NCBI GenBank assembly: GCA_041659105.1
Contig: JBAZYX010000132.1
Coordinates: forward strand, 1 to 8,839
DNA from: CAIUKV01 sp041659105
GTDB taxonomy: Bacteria > Actinomycetota > Acidimicrobiia > IMCC26256 > PALSA-555
Reading direction: 5' to 3'
DNA length: 8,839 bases
In this document: piece by piece, positions 5,622 through 8,839 of the stretch
Numbering within the stretch: the stretch's first letter is position 1
Layout: each line of letters starts with the position of its first letter
Program-made: the position numbers and the translations under genes
Notes under the pieces: model-generated
What the model was told of the DNA's origin: nothing
The model's input: only the letters and a program-made list of their open reading frames with translations
The model's database searches: none

Positions 5622-6566
5622 ATGACCGAGGGCACACACGCACGCGAGGTCGACGAATCCGGCGACCCGCCCGCGGTCCCGGTGCCGACGGCCCCGCCCA
5701 CCTGGCGCTCGCTGCTGCGCACCGCGCGCCCGAAGCAGTGGACGAAGAACGTCCTCGTGTTCGCCGCGCCCGCCGCGGCCGGGGTCCTCAACGAGCGCGA
5801 CCACATCGTCCAGACCCTCGTGGCCTTCGTCGCGTTCTGCCTCGCGGCGAGCGGCACCTACTTCTTCAACGACGCGCTCGACGCCCACGCCGACCGTCTC
5901 CACCCCACCAAGCAGTTCCGACCCGTCGCCGCCGGCCACATCAGCGATCGGCTCGCGAAGGTCGTCGCGGCGGCGCTCGTGCTCCTCGGCATCCTCGTCG
6001 CGCTCCCGGTGCAGAACGGCGAGCTCTCCGCGGTGGTCGCGGGCTACGTCGTCCTCACCGTCACCTACAGCGCATGGCTCAAGCACGAGCCGGTGGTCGA
6101 CCTCGGCATGGTGGCCGCGGGGTTCGTGATCCGCGCGATCGCGGGCGGCGTGGCCACCGGCGTGCACATCTCCGACTGGTTCCTCATCGTCGCGGGCGGC
6201 GCGTCGCTGTTCATGGTCACCGGCAAGCGCTACGCCGAGCAGATCGAGCTGGGGGACGCGAGCGGGGCGCACCGGGCCACGCTCACGGCGTACTCGCGCG
6301 GCTACCTCAGCTACGTGCGCGCCGTCGCGTCGGCGGTCACGATCATGGCGTACTGCCTGTGGGCGTTCGAGAACGCGGCCAAGACCGGCTCCCAGTCGTG
6401 GTTCGAGATCTCCATCGTGCCGTTCGTGCTCGCGATCCTGCGCTACGCGCACCTCGTCGAGCAGGGCCGCGGCGGCGCGCCCGAGGACCTCATCTTGATG
6501 GACCGCGTGCTCCAGGTGCTCGGGCTCATGTGGGTGGTCACGTTCATGATCGGCGTCTATGGGTGA
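5622..6566 (+). CDS. ubiA: Decaprenyl-phosphate phosphoribosyltransferase (UbiA family)
   Basis: This 314-aa integral membrane prenyltransferase-fold protein should join PRPP to polyprenyl phosphate, giving 5-phosphoribosyl-1-phosphoryl-polyprenol, the first committed step to the arabinose donor (role of Mycobacterium tuberculosis Rv3806c). After a Pro-rich cytoplasmic N-terminus (1-27) come RPKQWTKN (36-43), the first Asp-rich motif N83-D-A-L-D87 continuing through D91, R92, H94, P95, K97, R100 and P101, and the second motif YSAWLKHEPVVD (149-160) followed by GFVIRAIAGG. GKRYAE (201-206) is also typical. I judge there to be about eight or nine hydrophobic helices. These features distinguish it from ubiquinone or menaquinone UbiA proteins. 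Its last eight bases overlap the start of dprE1, which strongly supports the assignment. The native lipid's chain length cannot be read from sequence. Confidence 0.93.
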   Translation: MTEGTHAREVDESGDPPAVPVPTAPPTWRSLLRTARPKQWTKNVLVFAAPAAAGVLNERDHIVQTLVAFVAFCLAASGTYFFNDALDAHADRLHPTKQFRPVAAGHISDRLAKVVAAALVLLGILVALPVQNGELSAVVAGYVVLTVTYSAWLKHEPVVDLGMVAAGFVIRAIAGGVATGVHISDWFLIVAGGASLFMVTGKRYAEQIELGDASGAHRATLTAYSRGYLSYVRAVASAVTIMAYCLWAFENAAKTGSQSWFEISIVPFVLAILRYAHLVEQGRGGAPEDLILMDRVLQVLGLMWVVTFMIGVYG

Positions 6567-7920
6567 GCAGGGCCAGACCCGGCTGCTCACCGGGTGGGGC
6601 CGCACGGCCCCGACCGCGAGCGTGGTCGTGCCCCTCACCCGGGCCACCACGGCCGACGACGCGTTCGCGGCGGCGGGCTCCCGCGGCGTGATCGCCCGCG
6701 GCCTCGGGCGCAGCTACGGCGACGCCGCGCAGAACGCCGGGGGCACCGTGCTCGACGCCACCGCTCTCGCCGGCGTCCACGAGATGGACCTCGCGCGCGG
6801 CGTGGTGCGGGTCGACGCCGGCATCAGCCTCGACACCCTCATGCGCCGGCTGGTGCCGTTCGGCTGGTTCGTCGCGGTCACCCCCGGCACGCGCCACGTG
6901 ACCGTCGGCGGCGCGATCGCCGCGGACATCCACGGGAAGAACCACCACGTCGACGGCAGCTTCGCCAACCACGTCGAGTCGTTCACCCTCCACACGCCCC
7001 AGGGCGTCGTGGAGGTGACGCCCGAGTCCGACCCCGATCTGTTCTGGGGCACCGCGGGCGGCATGGGCCTCACCGGCGTGGTCACCTCCGCCGTGCTCCG
7101 GCTGATTCCCGTCGAGACGGCGCGGATCTCGGTCGACACCGAGCGGGCCAAGGACCTCGACGACGTGATGGAGCGCATGCGCTCGGGCGACGAGCACTAC
7201 CGCTACTCGGTCGCGTGGATCGACTGCGTCGCGACGGGCGCACAGCTCGGCCGCTCGGTGCTCACCCGCGGCGACCACGCGCCGCTCGAGGCGCTGCCCG
7301 CGTCGAAGCGCTCGCACGCGCTCGACTTCGCGCCCGCCGAGCGGCTGGTGGCGCCGCCGTGGGCGCCCAACGGCCTGCTCAACCGGCTCAGCGTGCGGGC
7401 GTTCAACGAGCTCTGGTTCCGCAAGGCGCCGCGCCACCAGGTGGGCCACCTCGAGTCGATCGGGACGTTCTTCCACCCGCTCGACGGCGTGAGGGGCTGG
7501 AACCGCCTCTACGGCAGCCGCGGCTTCGTGCAGTACCAGTACGTCGTGCCCGACGCCGCCGTCGACACCGTGCGGGCCACGCTCGAGGCGCTCGGCGAGG
7601 CGCAGTGCGCGTCGTTCCTCGCAGTGCTGAAGCGCTTCGGCCCGGGCAACCCCGGACCGCTCTCGTTCCCCGAGCCCGGGTGGACGCTCGCACTCGACAT
7701 CCCCGCCGCGGCGCGCGACCTCGCCGAGCTCCTGGACCGCCTCGACCGGATGGTCCTCGACGCCGGCGGGCGCATCTACCTCGCCAAGGACTCCCGCCTC
7801 GACGGCGCGCACCTGGACCGCATGTACCCCGACCTCGACCGGTTCCGTGCGCTGCGCGCGCGGGTCGACCCCGCCGGCGTGCTCCAGTCCGACCTCGCCC
7901 GCCGGCTCGGGCTCCGGTAA
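6559..7920 (+). CDS. dprE1: Decaprenylphosphoryl-beta-D-ribose 2'-oxidase DprE1, Cys387 position is Ala
   Basis: This 453-aa FAD enzyme oxidises the 2'-hydroxyl of polyprenyl-phosphoryl-ribose to the keto intermediate; with DprE2 it forms the 2'-epimerase that makes polyprenyl-phosphoryl-arabinose. The N-terminal LLTGWGRTAPT, FAD loop ARGLGRSYGDAAQN (46-59), TPGTRHVTVGGAIAADIHGKNHH (108-130, His125 for the FAD contact) and GGMGLTGVV (167-175) define the VAO-type FAD domain. The substrate domain has FFHPLDG (304-310), QYQYV (325-329), KRFGPGN (358-364), PGWTLALD (373-380) and K410 in LAKDSR. Against the M. tuberculosis protein recalled from memory, position 378 (Ala) matches Cys387, the residue attacked by benzothiazinones. 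Catalytic residues are otherwise kept. The ATG overlaps ubiA by eight bases with no separate ribosome binding site, implying translational coupling. The next gene, dprE2, starts 28 bases later. Confidence 0.95.
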   Translation: MGEQGQTRLLTGWGRTAPTASVVVPLTRATTADDAFAAAGSRGVIARGLGRSYGDAAQNAGGTVLDATALAGVHEMDLARGVVRVDAGISLDTLMRRLVPFGWFVAVTPGTRHVTVGGAIAADIHGKNHHVDGSFANHVESFTLHTPQGVVEVTPESDPDLFWGTAGGMGLTGVVTSAVLRLIPVETARISVDTERAKDLDDVMERMRSGDEHYRYSVAWIDCVATGAQLGRSVLTRGDHAPLEALPASKRSHALDFAPAERLVAPPWAPNGLLNRLSVRAFNELWFRKAPRHQVGHLESIGTFFHPLDGVRGWNRLYGSRGFVQYQYVVPDAAVDTVRATLEALGEAQCASFLAVLKRFGPGNPGPLSFPEPGWTLALDIPAAARDLAELLDRLDRMVLDAGGRIYLAKDSRLDGAHLDRMYPDLDRFRALRARVDPAGVLQSDLARRLGLR

Positions 7921-7948
7921 CCCTCACCGACAGCAGAAAGGCCCCGTC

Positions 7949-8710
7949 GTGCGCGACGCCCTCGGCAACGTCCAGTCGGTCCTCGTCCTCGGCGGCGGAT
8001 CCGACATCGCGCTCGCGACCGTCCGCCGGCTCGTCGACGGCCGGGCCCGCACCGTCGTCCTCGCGGCTCACCACCCCGACGCGCTCGCCGCCACCGCCGA
8101 CGAGCTGCGCACGGCGGGTGCCAGCACGGTCGAGGTCGTCCCGTTCGACGCCGACGCGACCGACACGCACACCGCGATGATCGACGACCTGTTCGACCGC
8201 TTCGGCGACTTCGACGTGGTGCTGATCGCGTTCGGTGTGCTCGGCGACCAGGCCGCCGCCGAGCTCGATGCCGACGCCGCGCTCGAGATCGCCCGCGTCA
8301 ACTACCTCGGCACGATCTCGGTCGCGGTGCCCGTCGCCAATCGCATGAAGGCACAGGGGCACGGCACGATCGTCGCCCTGTCGTCGGTCGCGGGCGAGCG
8401 GGTCCGTCGCTCCAACTTCGTGTACGGCTCGTCGAAGGCGGGGATGGACGGGTTCCTGCAGGGCCTCGGCGACAGCCTCGTGGGCACCGGGGTGAAGGTG
8501 ATGATCGTGCGCCCCGGCTTCGTGACCACGAAGATGACCGAGGGCATGAGCCCCGCGCCGCTGTCCACCACGGCCGACGCGGTGGCCGACGCGATCGTCG
8601 GCGGACTCGCCCGCGGCAGCGAGACCGTGTGGGTGCCGGGCACGCTCCGCTTCGTCATGTCGGTGCTGCGCCACGTGCCCCGCCCCATCTTCCGCAAGCT
8701 CCCCCTGTGA
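7949..8710 (+). CDS. dprE2: Decaprenylphosphoryl-2-keto-ribose reductase DprE2 (SDR family)
   Basis: This 253-aa short-chain dehydrogenase/reductase should reduce the DprE1 product with NAD(P)H to polyprenyl-phosphoryl-arabinose, completing the 2'-epimerisation. The N-terminus (RDALGNVQSVLVLGGGSDIAL) carries the nucleotide-binding glycines G15-G17. N118 in RVNYLG, S145/S146 in ALSSVAGERVRR, and Y159-x3-K163 in YGSSKAG complete the SDR catalytic set. The C-terminus (RFVMSVLRHVPRPIFRKLPL, 234-253) closely follows the M. tuberculosis DprE2 ending and may form a membrane-proximal amphipathic helix. The GTG at 7949 is preferred because AAAGG (7937-7941) lies seven bases upstream and the residues after it align with the family start. 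Starts further upstream would overlap dprE1 and add unrelated residues. It is the third gene of the ubiA-dprE1-dprE2 operon and is followed by a large hairpin. Confidence 0.94.
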   Translation: MRDALGNVQSVLVLGGGSDIALATVRRLVDGRARTVVLAAHHPDALAATADELRTAGASTVEVVPFDADATDTHTAMIDDLFDRFGDFDVVLIAFGVLGDQAAAELDADAALEIARVNYLGTISVAVPVANRMKAQGHGTIVALSSVAGERVRRSNFVYGSSKAGMDGFLQGLGDSLVGTGVKVMIVRPGFVTTKMTEGMSPAPLSTTADAVADAIVGGLARGSETVWVPGTLRFVMSVLRHVPRPIFRKLPL

Positions 8711-8724
8711 CCCGACGACCGCCC

Positions 8725-8772
8725 TTTTGGCGTGACCTGGCCCGGTCCATACCGGCACAGGTCACGCCAAAA
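8725..8772. terminator. Large perfect inverted repeat after dprE2 (hairpin, probable terminator of unusual polarity)
   Basis: TTTTGGCGTGACCTG (8725-8739) is the exact reverse complement of 8758-8772. The 18-nt centre holds a second 5-bp stem (CCGGT 8742-8746, ACCGG 8751-8755) with loop CCAT, so the RNA would fold into one long hairpin. It lies 14 bases after the dprE2 stop, where a terminator is expected. In a classical intrinsic terminator the U-tract follows the stem. Here the T run is at the 5' foot and the A run at the 3' foot on both strands, so it is either a U-less terminator, a processing hairpin or a palindromic repeat element. Confidence 0.6.
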
Positions 8773-8797
8773 CGAAGAGGGGGAGGGGTGACGTGAC

Positions 8798-8827
8798 GTG
8801 AGGACGGTGGCGGCGTTCGACTTCGAC
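8798..8827 (+). CDS. HAD-superfamily phosphatase, first ten codons only (truncated at contig end)
   Basis: GTG at 8798 follows GGGAGGGG (8781-8788) by nine bases and opens a frame reading VRTVAAFDFD. This is the typical start of HAD-IB-like hydrolases, whose motif I continues as DxDGT, with the first Asp as nucleophile and the second as general acid. Here both Asp codons (8819-8821 and 8825-8827) are present, but the expected Gly-Thr is replaced by bases identical to the Illumina adapter. Two nearer GTG codons (8788 and 8793) run into a stop at once, so 8798 is the best start. HAD enzymes are mostly phosphatases. Its place 87 bases after dprE2, beyond a hairpin, makes membership of the arabinose-donor operon uncertain. 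With only ten residues, the family call rests on motif I alone. Confidence 0.55.
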
Positions 8828-8839
8828 AGATCGGAAGAG
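8828..8839 (+). other. Residual Illumina adapter sequence at the contig end
   Basis: The last 12 bases, AGATCGGAAGAG, are identical to the first 12 bases of the Illumina TruSeq universal adapter. They begin exactly where a HAD gene should continue with Gly-Thr codons. This is almost certainly untrimmed adapter and not genomic DNA. Confidence 0.9.

Noticed and set aside
7847..7948. Upstream ATG start for dprE2 (287 residues)
   Set aside because: The extra residues overlap dprE1 in another frame and have no counterpart in DprE2 proteins; the GTG at 7949 has a ribosome binding site.
5499..8758. Long minus-strand open frames opposite ubiA, dprE1 and dprE2
   Set aside because: All are charged low-complexity translations opposite three recognised enzymes.
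8725..8772. Terminal inverted repeats of a transposon
   Set aside because: The arms are only 18 bases apart, with no room for a transposase, and no target-site duplication is seen.
8828..8839. The RSEE residues as a genuine continuation of the HAD protein
   Set aside because: The bases are identical to the sequencing adapter and break the DxDGT motif.

Overview
The window is chromosomal DNA from a high-GC actinomycete (Actinomycetota). Third codon positions are strongly G/C, several genes start with GTG, -10-like hexamers have the form TAGnnT, and there is a three-gene set for making polyprenyl-phosphoryl-arabinose. The gene content and Thr-rich secreted-protein tail would suit Acidimicrobiia or a related non-mycobacterial lineage, but that placement is inference. 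The sequence ends in 12 bases identical to the start of the Illumina TruSeq adapter. The window is therefore probably a whole assembled contig, with real DNA stopping near base 8827.

Layout. Bases 2-601 (+) hold the 3' part of an unrecognised gene. A strong GC hairpin follows, then a sirtuin deacylase (678-1454, +). Next is a rhodanese-MoeB/ThiF fusion enzyme that activates sulfur-carrier proteins (1583-2767, +). It converges on a minus-strand operon, read right to left: PduO-type cobalamin adenosyltransferase (5536-4973), M17 leucyl aminopeptidase with a Lys/Ala-rich tail (4914-3295), and a small secreted cupredoxin (3298-2876). The cupredoxin start overlaps the aminopeptidase stop as GTGA.

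Divergent from pduO, across an 85-bp intergenic region, is a plus-strand operon: ubiA-type polyprenyl-phosphate phosphoribosyltransferase (5622-6566), dprE1 (6559-7920) and dprE2 (7949-8710). Together these cover the committed transfer and the 2'-epimerisation that turn PRPP and polyprenyl phosphate into polyprenyl-phosphoryl-arabinose, the arabinose donor for cell-envelope arabinans. After a large 15-bp-arm hairpin, the first ten codons of a HAD-type phosphatase gene are visible before the adapter truncates it at the DxD motif. It is a speculative candidate for the 5'-phosphatase step of the same pathway.

Points of most interest: adapter contamination at the contig end; natural replacement by Ala of the DprE1 cysteine that benzothiazinones attack; TAGnnT boxes placed so that sirtuin and pduO mRNAs should be leaderless; a dense G-quadruplex-type 9-bp repeat just before the aminopeptidase start; a histone-like tail on that aminopeptidase; and a cupredoxin with Gln where the axial Met is expected. 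I see no mobile element, CRISPR array, tRNA or rRNA, and no gene-free stretch over 300 bases. Apart from these points the region is ordinary housekeeping and envelope metabolism.
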